Positions 8,691 through 18,514 are shown, numbered from the stretch's first letter. The stretch is 64,000 nt of DNA from an uncultured Poribacteria bacterium (GCA_958295855.1 OY282383.1:3762481-3826480); one strand, 5' to 3'. Notes: generated from the letters alone by a model not told the origin. A program made the numbers and translations.

Positions 8691-9845
8691 TTACTCAAAG
8701 CGTTTCAATTCGCTATCTTTGACAATCAGGACTTTCGGTTCGTAAACCGCATCCCCAGTGGCATCGAAAGAGAACTTGCCGAAAATTGTGTCAAAATCCC
8801 TGATATTCGCCAACGCGTCTCGAATTGCGGTTGAATCGGTTGATTGCACATTTGCAATCGCCTCCGCTAGAACATAGAGAGCGACATACGCGCGCGCGGC
8901 GTAGTTGTTCGGCTCCATGCCGTATGTCGCTCTATAATTCTGGACAAAGGCTTGATTTCCCGGTGTGTCATCTGTGCCCACCCAGCCTACAAAAGTCAGT
9001 GCCCCCTCGGCGGCTGCCCCCGCGGCTTGCACATTAGCATCAGTCAACGTGCGAACAACAAACGGAACAGATAAACCGAGTGCTCGCCCTTGCATCAGCA
9101 TCCCAGGCTTTTCTGGTGATAAGGCTGAGACAAAGATGGCATCAGGATTCAACGCCTTTATCCGGGTTAATTGCGCGGAAAAATCCGTATCGCCGCCTTG
9201 GAACGTCTCCGTAGTCAGTACTTCAACACCGTTCGCAGCGAGTGTTTCCTGCAACGCCTCGTCCCCATCCGTGGAGAAGAGATCGGTTTCATCATATATC
9301 GTAGCCACCCGTTGATAGCCGAGTTTTGCATGCGTTACTTCAACACCACTCGGGATAAGCACATCTGTGGTAAGCGAGATGCGAAAGACAAAATCCCCAA
9401 TCGCGCTCAGACCGCGAGCCGCGGATGACGGGCCAATCGCCACGATCTGATTTTCTTGCGCGACCTGAAAAGCTTCCCTAGTCTGACTTGAGGTTGCAGG
9501 CCCGAGGATAACAGATATACCTCCCTGATGAATCAGTTTATTGAACGCCTCAACTGCCCCCTCTACGGTGCTTCTATCATCCTCAATGATGAAATTCAGT
9601 TTTGGCACACCTGTGTTGTTAATCTCATTGAGTGCTAACGCAAGCCCTTGTGACATTGGGTTACCAAACGAATCAGCAAGCCGCCCTGTCAAAGGTAAGA
9701 CAACCCCGATGGAAATCTCTTCATCTTCCATCTTAGGTATGGCAGGTTGGACAATTTGCGAAATCCGATCGCAGGCGGAAAGTCCTACAATTAGCGAGAC
9801 AGTCGCCAATATAAACGTAAACGTTGCGATTTTTTTAATGTTCAT
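8691..9845 (-). CDS. Branched-chain-amino-acid-type substrate-binding lipoprotein
   Basis: 384 residues. Signal peptide with lipobox LSAC, cleavage before Cys at ~25, then a type-I periplasmic binding fold (IGVVLPLTGRLADSFG, LGPATSSQTREAF, VATIYDETD). This is the LivJ/Leu-Ile-Val family, which captures a small ligand and hands it to an ABC permease or a sensor. No permease or ATPase is nearby. AAGGAG sits 4 bases before the ATG. The residues after the lipobox (CDRISQIVQP) resemble those of the other binding lipoproteins in the window. Confidence 0.9.
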   Translation of the reverse strand: MNIKKIATFTFILATVSLIVGLSACDRISQIVQPAIPKMEDEEISIGVVLPLTGRLADSFGNPMSQGLALALNEINNTGVPKLNFIIEDDRSTVEGAVEAFNKLIHQGGISVILGPATSSQTREAFQVAQENQIVAIGPSSAARGLSAIGDFVFRISLTTDVLIPSGVEVTHAKLGYQRVATIYDETDLFSTDGDEALQETLAANGVEVLTTETFQGGDTDFSAQLTRIKALNPDAIFVSALSPEKPGMLMQGRALGLSVPFVVRTLTDANVQAAGAAAEGALTFVGWVGTDDTPGNQAFVQNYRATYGMEPNNYAARAYVALYVLAEAIANVQSTDSTAIRDALANIRDFDTIFGKFSFDATGDAVYEPKVLIVKDSELKRFE

Positions 9846-9860
9846 AAAACTCCTTTTGAT

Positions 9861-9917
9861 GGCACACGGCGTGTGCCTATTACTTTAACTATCGATTGAT
9901 GGCACACGGCGTGTGCC
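9861..9917. repeat. Two copies of palindrome GGCACAC-GGC-GTGTGCC
   Basis: Perfect 7-bp stems around a GGC centre at 9861-9877 and 9901-9917, 40 bases apart with similar flanks (TTGAT before, TA after). They lie directly upstream of the binding-lipoprotein gene that starts at 9845 on the minus strand, so they fall in its leader or promoter. A degenerate relative is at ~59311-59331. Confidence 0.7.
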
Positions 9918-9990
9918 TACTCCGTTTAATTTTCTTATTATATCATTTTTGCACTGAAAGTCAAGATAAAGTGGGCACCTTGCCGGCTAT

Positions 9991-10015
9991 GGGTAGGCAC
10001 AAGGCCTACCCCTAC
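9991..10015. repeat. Dispersed repeat F (GGGTAGGCACAAGG... type)
   Basis: GTAGGCACAAGGCCTACC followed by CCTAC; relatives occur at 22807-22832 (inverted), 24613-24640 and 24738-24764. Partly self-complementary. Non-coding. The remainder of the 9918-10111 gap shows nothing further. Confidence 0.55.
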
Positions 10016-10111
10016 AGCTAACTTCTATACCCTTGACCTATTTTCTGTTATGGGGTATATTATAGTGAACCCAACAGTAGGAATAGATATGTTCATAAGA
10101 AACGGAGCCTT

Positions 10112-11113
10112 ATGAAAACTGAAGCGAAACACCCCCTCCGCTGGGGGATTCTTAGCACAGCAAACATCGCCACGAAGGTTGCCCGTGCAATTCAACTCGC
10201 CCAGAACGCCGACTTGATTGCAGTCGCGAGCCGAACGGAAGAACGCGCCACTACCTGGGCGAAAGAGCACAACGTCCCCACTGCGTATAGTACCTACGAC
10301 GCGCTCCTCGCCGACGAATCGCTTGACGCAATCTACATCCCTTTACCCCCTTCACTTCATGCGGAGTGGACAATCAAGGCAGCGGAACAAGGCAAACATG
10401 TCCTCTGTGAGAAACCGCTCGCCGCAAATGCTGATGAAGCTGTCGCCATGGCAGATGCCTGCCGCCAAAACGGGATGCAACTCATGGACGGGGTCATGTG
10501 GGTACACCATGAACGTACCGCGGCGATGAAGCAGAAATTAACAGATGGCACCCTAGGGCAACTTCGCCGAGTCACCGCCGCCTTTACGTTCAATTGGGAT
10601 ACCATTCCTGTGGGCAATATCCGCGCGATGAAAGAATTCGCGGGTGGAAGCCTCGGCGATTTAGGTTACTATTGTATCCGCGCGATTCTCTGGGCGTTTG
10701 AGGCGATGCCGACGCAGGTTTTCGCGACAGCACGCTACAAAGTAGGTGTCGATTTCAACCTCGCTGGCATTCTCTGGTTTGAGGATGAACGCATCGCTAC
10801 CTTGGATTGCGGGTTTGATACGGGGCTCCGGAAGTGGTTCGAGATAGCAGGCACGCATGCCTCGATCGTCTGTGATGATTTCACCGTCCCCACATCCGAA
10901 GACACTGCCCGATTCTGGGTTCATGGACCGGAGGGCAATGAACGTAACACCATCGACGGGTGCATTCAGGAGGTCGCGATGATTGAGCGTTTCTCACACA
11001 TCGTGCAATCTGGAAACCTTGAGCCGCAGTGGCCCGATGTCGCTGTTGACACAATGCGTGTCTGTGATGCACTACTTGAATCTCATCGGCGAGGGGAAGT
11101 TGTCAGGCTCTAA
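10112..11113 (+). CDS. Gfo/Idh/MocA family oxidoreductase
   Basis: 333 residues. The N-terminal NAD(P)-binding domain begins WGILSTANIATKVARAI, with the family motif CEKPLAANADEA holding the catalytic lysine (~100). The C-terminal alpha/beta domain contains GGSLGDLGYYCI, the usual GGGxLxDxGxH-like substrate region. It probably oxidises or epimerises a sugar, inositol or related polyol; substrate unknown. A second metabolic gene of the enolase superfamily follows in the same direction after a repeat-filled gap, hinting at a shared sugar-acid pathway. Confidence 0.88.
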   Translation: MKTEAKHPLRWGILSTANIATKVARAIQLAQNADLIAVASRTEERATTWAKEHNVPTAYSTYDALLADESLDAIYIPLPPSLHAEWTIKAAEQGKHVLCEKPLAANADEAVAMADACRQNGMQLMDGVMWVHHERTAAMKQKLTDGTLGQLRRVTAAFTFNWDTIPVGNIRAMKEFAGGSLGDLGYYCIRAILWAFEAMPTQVFATARYKVGVDFNLAGILWFEDERIATLDCGFDTGLRKWFEIAGTHASIVCDDFTVPTSEDTARFWVHGPEGNERNTIDGCIQEVAMIERFSHIVQSGNLEPQWPDVAVDTMRVCDALLESHRRGEVVRL

Positions 11114-11248
11114 TACGACTCTAAAAGAGCTCGGCAGACTCACAGGATTGGACAGGGGCGAAGAAGAGGGTAGGCATTGCTCTGACTCGCGGGTTTCGCA
11201 GATAAGAGGTGTTCGGAATGCCGACAAGTTTTGAGAGGTGGTATTTTA

Positions 11249-11265
11249 CCCCTGCAAAGCAGGGG
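11249..11265. repeat. Palindrome A (CCCCTGCAAAGCAGGGG)
   Basis: Seven-bp perfect stem with AAA centre and an outer GGTAT.../...ATACC arm, in the 11114-11431 gap. That gap also holds palindrome B and no gene. Confidence 0.8.
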
Positions 11266-11320
11266 CAGATACCCTTCGCAAAGGAAGGAACAGGGCGGGC
11301 GGGCAAAATCCTGAAGTTCA

Positions 11321-11339
11321 CCACTATTGAAAATAGTGG
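11321..11339. repeat. Palindrome B (CCACTATTGAAAATAGTGG), copy 1
   Basis: Eight-bp perfect stem around GAA. Other copies at 34981-34999 and 53730-53748, all next to AGGTTTGCC or its complement. Located ~90 bases before the start of the enolase-superfamily gene at 11432. Confidence 0.75.
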
Positions 11340-11431
11340 CAAACCTCTACCATAAGAACCTGAAGCATGTCGTTTTGCGTCGGGGCACGGCGAGGGATAA
11401 CCCCGCGCCCTACAAGAGGAGTAGAAAAATT

Positions 11432-12619
11432 ATGAAAATTACCAATATTGAAACGTTTATTGTGGATGCAGGGTGGCGGCCCTGGATTTTCGTCAAGGTG
11501 GAAACCGACGAGGGCGTCACCGGCTATGGCGAATGTAGCGATGGCAGGAGCCCTAACGGCGTGGCGGGCACCATCAAAGACCTCACGCCGTTGCTCATTG
11601 GGAAAGATCCACGCGCTTATGAAATGCGGTTTTGGGACATGATTCGGGGCTCTCGGCAAAGCCCTGGTGGCATCGCTGCGAAAGCCATCGCGGGTATTGA
11701 ATGTGCCCTCGTGGACATCAAAGCAAAGGCGTTGGGAATCTCCGTTGTGGAGTTGTTTGGAGGCCCCACACGGGACGAGGTTCGCGTCTACTGGTCGCAC
11801 TGTGGCACCTCTCGGGCGCGTCACTTTGAACTCATCGGGGTACCGCCGTTAAGAACGATGGATGACATCGCTGCATTAGGACGTGAGGTGGTTGAGAAGG
11901 GGTTCACCGCACTCAAAACCAATATCGTTACCCCCGGAGACCCGGCTTCGGTTTATTTCGGAGGCTTCGGCGGAGGTCCCGGCACTACTGATGGAAATGT
12001 AACCTCTCAACTCCTGAGACACATTGAAACCTTAATTGGCACCTTTAGAGAGGCAGTCGGCCCCGATGTCGGCATCAACCTCGATCTGAACTTCAACTTT
12101 AAACCGGAGGCATGTATGCGCATCGCCAAGGTGCTGGAGCAGTTTGATATGTTGTGGTTGGAGATCGATATGTACGACCACGGTGCTATCCGCCACATCA
12201 AGGATTCTACCACGACAAAGATATGCACCGGCGAAAACCTCTATTACATGCGCGAATATCTTCCCTATTTTGAATGTCGCGCCGCCGATGTCTTTATGAT
12301 AGATGTGCCGTGGAACGGGTTCGCCCCCTCAAAGAAGATCGGTGACCTGGCGAATGTGTTCCAACTCAACGTCGCGCCACACAACTACTATAGCCACCTC
12401 GCTACCCACATGAGCGCGAGCCTCTGTGCTGTGTTACCCAATGTGCGGATTATGGAAATCGATATTGATGATGTGCCGTGGAAAGACGATTTGACTACAC
12501 ATGCCCCAGACATTACAGCTGGCTGCATGAAGATCCCAGGCCGCCCGGGCTGGGGTACCGAGCTCAACGAGGAAGCAGCCAAAGCGCATCTCTGGGACGA
12601 TAGAAGGGCGAATTGGTAA
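11432..12619 (+). CDS. Mandelate racemase/muconate lactonizing enzyme-like protein
   Basis: 395 residues. N-terminal cap (VKVETDEGVTGYGECSDG, then the capping loop), barrel with ALKTN (catalytic Lys strand), GINLDLNFNF (metal Asp), LWLEIDMYD (metal Glu), TGENLYY (metal Glu) and APHNYYSHLATHMSA (late His). Resembles acid-sugar dehydratases of the galactonate/mandelate type. The frame is open from 11327, but GAGGAG at ~11417 and the family start favour the ATG at 11432. The helicase gene follows within 10 bases. Confidence 0.86.
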   Translation: MKITNIETFIVDAGWRPWIFVKVETDEGVTGYGECSDGRSPNGVAGTIKDLTPLLIGKDPRAYEMRFWDMIRGSRQSPGGIAAKAIAGIECALVDIKAKALGISVVELFGGPTRDEVRVYWSHCGTSRARHFELIGVPPLRTMDDIAALGREVVEKGFTALKTNIVTPGDPASVYFGGFGGGPGTTDGNVTSQLLRHIETLIGTFREAVGPDVGINLDLNFNFKPEACMRIAKVLEQFDMLWLEIDMYDHGAIRHIKDSTTTKICTGENLYYMREYLPYFECRAADVFMIDVPWNGFAPSKKIGDLANVFQLNVAPHNYYSHLATHMSASLCAVLPNVRIMEIDIDDVPWKDDLTTHAPDITAGCMKIPGRPGWGTELNEEAAKAHLWDDRRANW

Positions 12620-12627
12620 GAGGTATT

Positions 12628-15600
12628 ATGTCAGATATTCAAAAACAGTTGGAGGAGGCACGGCAACGCCTCCTGGACCTAACGGGCCGGAACCGTTTCC
12701 TGAACTACCGCCCGACAAAACGCAGAACTATCAAGGTTATTGACGAAAACCCACGAGAGGTTTTCGACATCCTCGTTATGAAGGAACGGGTGATGCAGTT
12801 TAAACCTTCCGAGAAACCTAAAGAAGAAATGCCATCACTCTTTGAGGATGAGGAAGAGACTGCACCATTGCCGTGGTTGCAGGAAGCTGAGCCTGCTCAA
12901 CATCACACCGACAGGATTTTACAGACTGAGCTCGCGAAAGAAGAACTCCAGAAGCGGTTGTATTACATTCATCAGCAGGCGAGGTCTGTCCTTGAGGAGC
13001 AGGGCCATTCGGTTCTGCATCTCGCCCTTGGATACTTGAAGTGGACTGAAAGTGCAAGTGCTGAGAGCACCAACCGCGCCCCGCTCTTTCTCATCCCTGT
13101 TGAATTAGAGCGCCAAAAGGTGCGAACCCGATTCAGTCTCCGCTGGAGCGGTGCCGAACTCTTGCCGAACCTCTCCCTTGAGACAAAACTCGCCGAGCAA
13201 GGCGTAGAACTTCCTCCGCTTGAAACGCCTGAGGCCAAAGCCGACATTGATGCCTATTTTCAGACAGTGAGCGAGGCGGTGTCCGAGCGGGATAACTGGA
13301 GCGTTGTGCCGGACATCTACCTCGATTTTTTCAGTTTTACCAAATTAGTGATGTATAAAGATTTGGAGCCGGAGAAGTGGGACATTGACATTCATCCCCT
13401 GCTCGGGCAGATGCTTGGAGAAACACGGATAGGTGTATCTGGAAATGGCGGGTTTAGACCGGAAGAGGTTGACCTGAAGCTGAGCCAGGATGTCTATCAC
13501 GTCATGGACGCGGATTCGTCGCAAATTGCAGTCATCGAGGATATTAAAAGCGGTAAGAATTTGGTTGTTGAGGGCCCGCCAGGGACCGGCAAGTCTCAAA
13601 CCATCACGAATATCATTGCAGAGCTTCTCGCCGCCGGGAAAAACGTTCTTTTTGTCAGTGAAAAGATGGCCGCACTTGAAGTCGTGAAAAGCCGGCTTGA
13701 CACGGTAGGCCTCGGCGATTTCTGCTTGGAGTTGCACAGCCACAAATCCAATAAGCGAGAAGTGGTAAAAGAACTTGAAAGGACGCTCGCCGTAAAGTCC
13801 CCACAAGAGAATTGGCAGGACGAGCATTTTAACCAAGTCGATTCCCATAAGGCAGAACTCAATGCGTATGTCAAGGCTTTACATGAATCAATCGGCGAGA
13901 CGGGGAAGTCCCCGTACGCACTGTTCGGCATAGGGGAAACTGCGCGCCGGCATTTCGCCAAGGTCCATCGCTCAATGCCGCGGATCACTTTTGATAACAC
14001 GGAATGTTCACCAACCGACTGGACCACGGCGGTGCTACACCTAAATGCGTTAGCAACTCTCCTACCCAACGTGATGCGCGTTGATACACACCCCTGGCGC
14101 GGATGCGCCCCCGCCGGCACCATAACACCCCTCACTGAAGAAGAAATTAACACGCTGATTGGAACGTGCAAGGACACCTTGGACACTCTGGAAGGCGAAA
14201 TCAGAGCCTTTGCAAAGGCGTGTGCGTTTCACATTCCCGCCACATTGGAGGCTACGAAGCGCGCCTTGCAAGGGGCAGACGTGATGGTGAAATCAATTCC
14301 CGTTGAACAAGAGGTGTTATTGAATGCGGCATGGAATCACCCGAATGAGGAGGCAGAATCAGTCATTCGGAAGGTTGAAGCTGTGCAAGAAGCCCTTGCC
14401 GCAGCCCACGCCAAATTTACCCCAGAAGCACTAGCATTGGACATTGCAGGACTCCTCAGTGAGTATAAAGTCTTGTCAACAAAGTGGCTGAGGACTTTCA
14501 ACAGCAGATACCGCTATATCGAACGTGAATTTCGCAGATGCTACCGCGCAGCAAAACCTCCCCGGAAGCCTGAACAAATTATCGCGGACTTATCGAAATT
14601 GGCAGACTGTATCAAGCAACGAGAGGAATTACAAAAACTCGAACAGACAGGACAGGCTCTCTTTGGTAAACTTATGCGCGGGGAAGAGAGCGAACCTGAC
14701 CGATTACGTGAGTTTGCCGAATGGGTTGTGGACTTTCGGAAACTCCTGCGTGAGGACGTTTTGACCGAACGGGCAGTAACTATGGTTTCCAGCGGAGGTG
14801 TCTCATCGGAAAAGGTGGAAGCCCTCGTCGAGAAAGTCAAATCCGCCGAAAACGATTTTGTGGCACAACGCGATGCCACCCTCAAACGCCTCAGCACCGA
14901 CACCAACACCCTATTTGACGTAGCAGAGGAGAAGGTGCCGTTCGCAGAATTGCGTTCGCGCCTCGAACTCTGGCAGAACAAACGCGAGCAGCTTCAACCG
15001 TGGGTGCAATTCATGACACAACGCGAAGCGTGTCAAGAGACAATAGCCGCACCTCTCGTTGGCCACCTCGAGGCCCTGGATGCTGAAGATGTGGTGCCAT
15101 GTTTTGAAGGAAATCTCGCAGACGCACTCCTCGACGAAGCACTTGTTAACCGGCCTCCTCTGGGTGGTTTTGTCCGTGACCTTCATGAAAAAAAGATAGA
15201 GGATTTCTATAAACTTGATAGCACCAGCATTAAAATAAATCAGCAACGGCTCGCAACCCAGTTGTATCAAAATCAACCGGGCCACGTTGAGGGTTCCTCT
15301 CCGCATTCTGAGCTCGGCATCCTCAAAGGACAATTCAACCGAAAGCGGGGGCACATGCACATACGGAAACTGTTATCAACAACAGGTAAGTTAATTCAGC
15401 GAATAAAACCGTGCTTTATGATGAGTCCGCTTTCGGTTGCGCAGTTTTGTGACCCGCAGATGATACGCTTTGATGTCATTGTGTTCGATGAAGCGAGCCA
15501 AATCCGACCGGAGGATGCACTCGGCGCGCTTTTGCGCGGAAAGCAGGCGGTTGTAATTGGCGATACGCGACAACTCCCCCCTACCCGTTTCTTTGACAGC

Positions 15601-17331
15601 ATCGTTGAGGATACCGAGGTAGATGAAGATGACATGATTCCCGCGCTCGTTGACGTTGAAAGCATTTTGCATCAATGCCGGCAGAATTTTCCGACCAAAA
15701 CGTTGAAATGGCACTATCGGAGCAGACACGAATCGCTTATCGCTGTTTCCAATCAGGAATTCTATGACAACCGCCTGCTTATTTTCCCTTCGCCGATTGA
15801 TGAGGTAGAGCACTTGGGTTTGAAGTTTGTTCATCTTCCCGATGCTGTCTACGATAGAGGACGGAGTTCTGTCAATCGGAAAGAAGCCCAGGCGGTTGTG
15901 CAAGCCGCATTTGTGCACTACCGCCAATATCCGAAAAAGAGCCTCGGCATCGGGACGTTCAACATGAAACAGCAGCAAGCCATCCTTGACGAGGTTGAGG
16001 TGCAGCTGCGCCAACACCCGGAAATGGAGGAATTCTTTGCAAGCACCCGGGATGAGCACTTCTTCGTCAAGAATCTGGAGACTATTCAGGGCGATGAACG
16101 GGATGTTATCTTTCTGAGCATTGGCTATGGAAAAGACGCGTCAGGACGGCTCTATCGGAATTTTGGGCCGCTCAACCATGAGGGTGGGGAACGCCGCTTG
16201 AATGTCCTAATCACACGCGCACGAGAGCAGTGTGTCGTCTTTTCCAACTTCCTTGCCAGCGACCTCCAGCTAAATGCCGATGCCCCCATTGGTGCCAGGG
16301 CGTTGAAAGTCTTTCTGGATTATGCGAAAAACAGGAACCTTCAGACAGCCTTACCGACAGGCGACGATACTGATTCGCCGTTTGAAGATGCTGTCTATGA
16401 ATTCCTGAAAACCCACGGGTACACTGTCAGGAAACAGGTTGGGTGTGCGGGTTACCGGATCGACCTCGCAGTGGTTGATGCGAATGCTCCGGGGCGTTAT
16501 CTTATCGGTATTGAGTGCGATGGTGCACAGTATCATAGTTCACCCGTGGCACGAGATAGGGATCGGTTACGGCAGCAGGTGTTGGAAGGGCTAGGGTGGA
16601 CGCTTCATCGCATCTGGTCAACGGATTGGTATCGCAACCGGGCAGAGACGGGCCGGCGGCTGTTAGCAGCTGTGGAACGTGCCAAAACTGTTGCGCCTCA
16701 AACTCAGCCGCCAGAACCGGTAGTCCCGCCAGAACTCCCTAATCCGGAGCCATCTACTCCGACTTCCGCTGAGCAACCTTCTCTTGCATCTGAGGTACTG
16801 GACTACCAATTCTGTGAGGAACTAGGGATTCAGATACGAGGCACGTTGCCTGAGCAGACAACGCCTCAGCTTGCGACAGCTGTCTCGCAGGTAGTAGCGG
16901 TTGAAGGTGCTGTCCATATTGACGAAGTTGTGCTCCGTATCCGTTCATTGTGGGGAGCAAAGAAAGCTGGCAAGCGAATTAAGGAGGCGATTGGCCGGGG
17001 AATCCTGAGTGCGCAGCGCAAACAAAGTGGCGGAATTCGCCGAGAAGGCGACTTCTTGTGGGCTAAAGATACGCGGGCGATTCAGGTCCGCCGGCGGGAA
17101 TCTCCCAAAATTGAGTGGATATGCGACGAGGAAATTGCAGCGGCAATGAAACTAGTTCTCACCTCACAGGGTGCCATCAAATCTGATGCCCTCATAACCG
17201 AAACTGCTAAGCTCTTCGGTTACAAATCCACGGGAAAGACAATTGTTCAACGGATGAATCCCCTCCTGGACAGGTTCATCCAAGAGGGGACATTCCACCT
17301 TGCAGCAAATGAAATGGTCTGTTTTCCCTGA
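12628..17331 (+). CDS. DUF4011-helicase-Vsr nuclease-DUF3320 giant protein (Hhe-type antiphage candidate)
   Basis: 1567 residues. The N-terminus RLLDLTGRNRFLNYRP is the DUF4011 hallmark. Superfamily-1 helicase motifs follow: Walker A GPPGTGKSQT (~316), Walker B VFDEASQ (~952), GDTRQLPP (~978), HYRSRHESL (~1029), TIQGDERDVIF and RLNVLITRARE (~1191). Motifs I and II are separated by ~600 residues of insert. A Vsr/MTES_1575-like nuclease domain has FEDAV (~1250), RIDLAV and IGIECDGAQYH (~1294). The tail (~1415-1567) fits DUF3320. This architecture matches the single-gene Hhe defence type described in a survey of antiviral genes. ATG at 12628 with AAGAGG upstream. Confidence 0.88.
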   Translation: MSDIQKQLEEARQRLLDLTGRNRFLNYRPTKRRTIKVIDENPREVFDILVMKERVMQFKPSEKPKEEMPSLFEDEEETAPLPWLQEAEPAQHHTDRILQTELAKEELQKRLYYIHQQARSVLEEQGHSVLHLALGYLKWTESASAESTNRAPLFLIPVELERQKVRTRFSLRWSGAELLPNLSLETKLAEQGVELPPLETPEAKADIDAYFQTVSEAVSERDNWSVVPDIYLDFFSFTKLVMYKDLEPEKWDIDIHPLLGQMLGETRIGVSGNGGFRPEEVDLKLSQDVYHVMDADSSQIAVIEDIKSGKNLVVEGPPGTGKSQTITNIIAELLAAGKNVLFVSEKMAALEVVKSRLDTVGLGDFCLELHSHKSNKREVVKELERTLAVKSPQENWQDEHFNQVDSHKAELNAYVKALHESIGETGKSPYALFGIGETARRHFAKVHRSMPRITFDNTECSPTDWTTAVLHLNALATLLPNVMRVDTHPWRGCAPAGTITPLTEEEINTLIGTCKDTLDTLEGEIRAFAKACAFHIPATLEATKRALQGADVMVKSIPVEQEVLLNAAWNHPNEEAESVIRKVEAVQEALAAAHAKFTPEALALDIAGLLSEYKVLSTKWLRTFNSRYRYIEREFRRCYRAAKPPRKPEQIIADLSKLADCIKQREELQKLEQTGQALFGKLMRGEESEPDRLREFAEWVVDFRKLLREDVLTERAVTMVSSGGVSSEKVEALVEKVKSAENDFVAQRDATLKRLSTDTNTLFDVAEEKVPFAELRSRLELWQNKREQLQPWVQFMTQREACQETIAAPLVGHLEALDAEDVVPCFEGNLADALLDEALVNRPPLGGFVRDLHEKKIEDFYKLDSTSIKINQQRLATQLYQNQPGHVEGSSPHSELGILKGQFNRKRGHMHIRKLLSTTGKLIQRIKPCFMMSPLSVAQFCDPQMIRFDVIVFDEASQIRPEDALGALLRGKQAVVIGDTRQLPPTRFFDSIVEDTEVDEDDMIPALVDVESILHQCRQNFPTKTLKWHYRSRHESLIAVSNQEFYDNRLLIFPSPIDEVEHLGLKFVHLPDAVYDRGRSSVNRKEAQAVVQAAFVHYRQYPKKSLGIGTFNMKQQQAILDEVEVQLRQHPEMEEFFASTRDEHFFVKNLETIQGDERDVIFLSIGYGKDASGRLYRNFGPLNHEGGERRLNVLITRAREQCVVFSNFLASDLQLNADAPIGARALKVFLDYAKNRNLQTALPTGDDTDSPFEDAVYEFLKTHGYTVRKQVGCAGYRIDLAVVDANAPGRYLIGIECDGAQYHSSPVARDRDRLRQQVLEGLGWTLHRIWSTDWYRNRAETGRRLLAAVERAKTVAPQTQPPEPVVPPELPNPEPSTPTSAEQPSLASEVLDYQFCEELGIQIRGTLPEQTTPQLATAVSQVVAVEGAVHIDEVVLRIRSLWGAKKAGKRIKEAIGRGILSAQRKQSGGIRREGDFLWAKDTRAIQVRRRESPKIEWICDEEIAAAMKLVLTSQGAIKSDALITETAKLFGYKSTGKTIVQRMNPLLDRFIQEGTFHLAANEMVCFP

Positions 17332-17404
17332 TTTTGGAAAAACCAAGGTGGGGATGGAGTCAGAACCCGCCCCTATTTGCAGGAACCATCTCCCGAGCAT
17401 GATT

Positions 17405-18253
17405 CTAGCGCGCAACCGCTTCGGAACCTAAATGCTCCTGAATCCACGAACGAAGCGGCACATCCTTTTCACCCGGGGACGTATAACCATGTCCGCCCGT
17501 GCTTTTGCCCAAAATCTGCTGGCGAATCGGGTTAGAGCGTTCCATGAAATGTTCCACCGTCATGTCATCCCGTGGCTGCAACCAGCGATAACTATAACCG
17601 TAGAACAGCACCTTACGCGTGATGTCAGAAGTATTGCGGCCTGCTGCGTGCCACAACCTGCGATCGAAGAAAACAGCTGTTCCCGGCTTTGCGAACACAG
17701 GTGTAGCATGCCCAGGGTCGGCGGTTTTGTCTTCAGGCATCTCTATTGTATTGAACTTGTGACTGCCCGGTATTACAGAGAAGTTGCCACGCCCCGGCAC
17801 CGACGTATCTGTCAAGAAAAAGGCAACCTTCAGCGATACACGTGGCCGCGGGTCTCCTTCCAGTTCAAAGTTCAAGCGCCCGCTATCTTGGTGCCAACCG
17901 AGGCGTTGCGATTTGGTGCGTTCTTCGGGCGGCAGCGGTGGCATCACGATGAGGTGTGAATGGTAGAGTTTGATGTTCCATCCCAAAATTCCCCATACTT
18001 TTGGAAACGTTGTGTGCCAATCCAGCAACTCTATAAAACTTTCATCCCTACCAACGAAGTCAAGGAGGTTGAAGCGAGCATCGTCGGGGAGCTCGTTTTC
18101 GCCCAGGTGTTCCGCCCCGACCCGGTCGACAGCCGCAATCAGTTTGTCAACCATCTCCTGCGGGATGGCATCCTCAACCGCCAAGAAACCGTTGTCTTCA
18201 AATTGCTGTTTTTCTGTTTCGGTCAAACAGTGCTCTAAACATAGCGGGTTCAT
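17405..18253 (-). CDS. Phytanoyl-CoA dioxygenase (PhyH) family protein
   Basis: 282 residues, double-stranded beta-helix fold expected. The 2-oxoglutarate/Fe(II) dioxygenase facial triad is visible: His121 and Asp123 in WHQDSGR and His202 in LWHAAGR, with Arg213 a candidate 2-oxoglutarate anchor. It would hydroxylate a small organic substrate; such genes are numerous in Poribacteria-like genomes. Soluble, no signal. The frame reaches 18310, but GGAGG just before ATGATG favours the second ATG (18253, spacing 6). Confidence 0.9.
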   Translation of the reverse strand: MNPLCLEHCLTETEKQQFEDNGFLAVEDAIPQEMVDKLIAAVDRVGAEHLGENELPDDARFNLLDFVGRDESFIELLDWHTTFPKVWGILGWNIKLYHSHLIVMPPLPPEERTKSQRLGWHQDSGRLNFELEGDPRPRVSLKVAFFLTDTSVPGRGNFSVIPGSHKFNTIEMPEDKTADPGHATPVFAKPGTAVFFDRRLWHAAGRNTSDITRKVLFYGYSYRWLQPRDDMTVEHFMERSNPIRQQILGKSTGGHGYTSPGEKDVPLRSWIQEHLGSEAVAR

Positions 18254-18350
18254 CATTTTCCTCCCCAAAAGTTTACTCGCCAATTTACACAGAATCTCAA
18301 CTTTCGTCAATACTAAATTTCTATGTCGCAGGGGCCTTCAGTTCTTCCCG

Positions 18351-18400
18351 AACAAGTTCGGACATCCAGGCGTCTGCCTGGGAGGATACCCGAACTTGTT
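18351..18400. repeat. Long nested hairpin
   Basis: AACAAGTTCGG (18351-18361) pairs perfectly with CCGAACTTGTT (18390-18400), enclosing a second hairpin CCAGGC-GTCT-GCCTGG (18366-18381). It lies between the two minus-strand genes, in the leader region of the PhyH gene. No T-run follows on either side, so it is not a classic terminator. It could be a repeat or an RNA leader structure. Confidence 0.6.
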
Positions 18401-18437
18401 GGGGCCAGTAGGCTGAGTTGTCACGGGAAATCTGCTC

Positions 18438-18514
18438 GATGCACGTCGCATCTGGGCGCAGTGGTATATTACCCCTGCAAAGCAGGGGAAACCGATACCA
18501 TTACGCCGCAAAAA
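18438..18514 (+). repeat. Dispersed element D, copy 3 (internally deleted; palindrome A at 18472-18488)
   Basis: Starts GATGCACGTCGCA and then jumps directly to CTGGGCGCAGTGGTATATTACC, so it lacks the A-rich part and the AAGTTGC stem of copies 1, 2 and 4. Ends ACGCCGCAAAA. The internal deletion shows that the two ends and the palindrome are the conserved parts. Confidence 0.75.

Noticed and set aside
11327..11431. 35-residue N-terminal extension of the enolase-superfamily protein
   Set aside because: Rich in basic residues and encoded by repeat-containing DNA; the family begins at the ATG at 11432, which has a good ribosome site.
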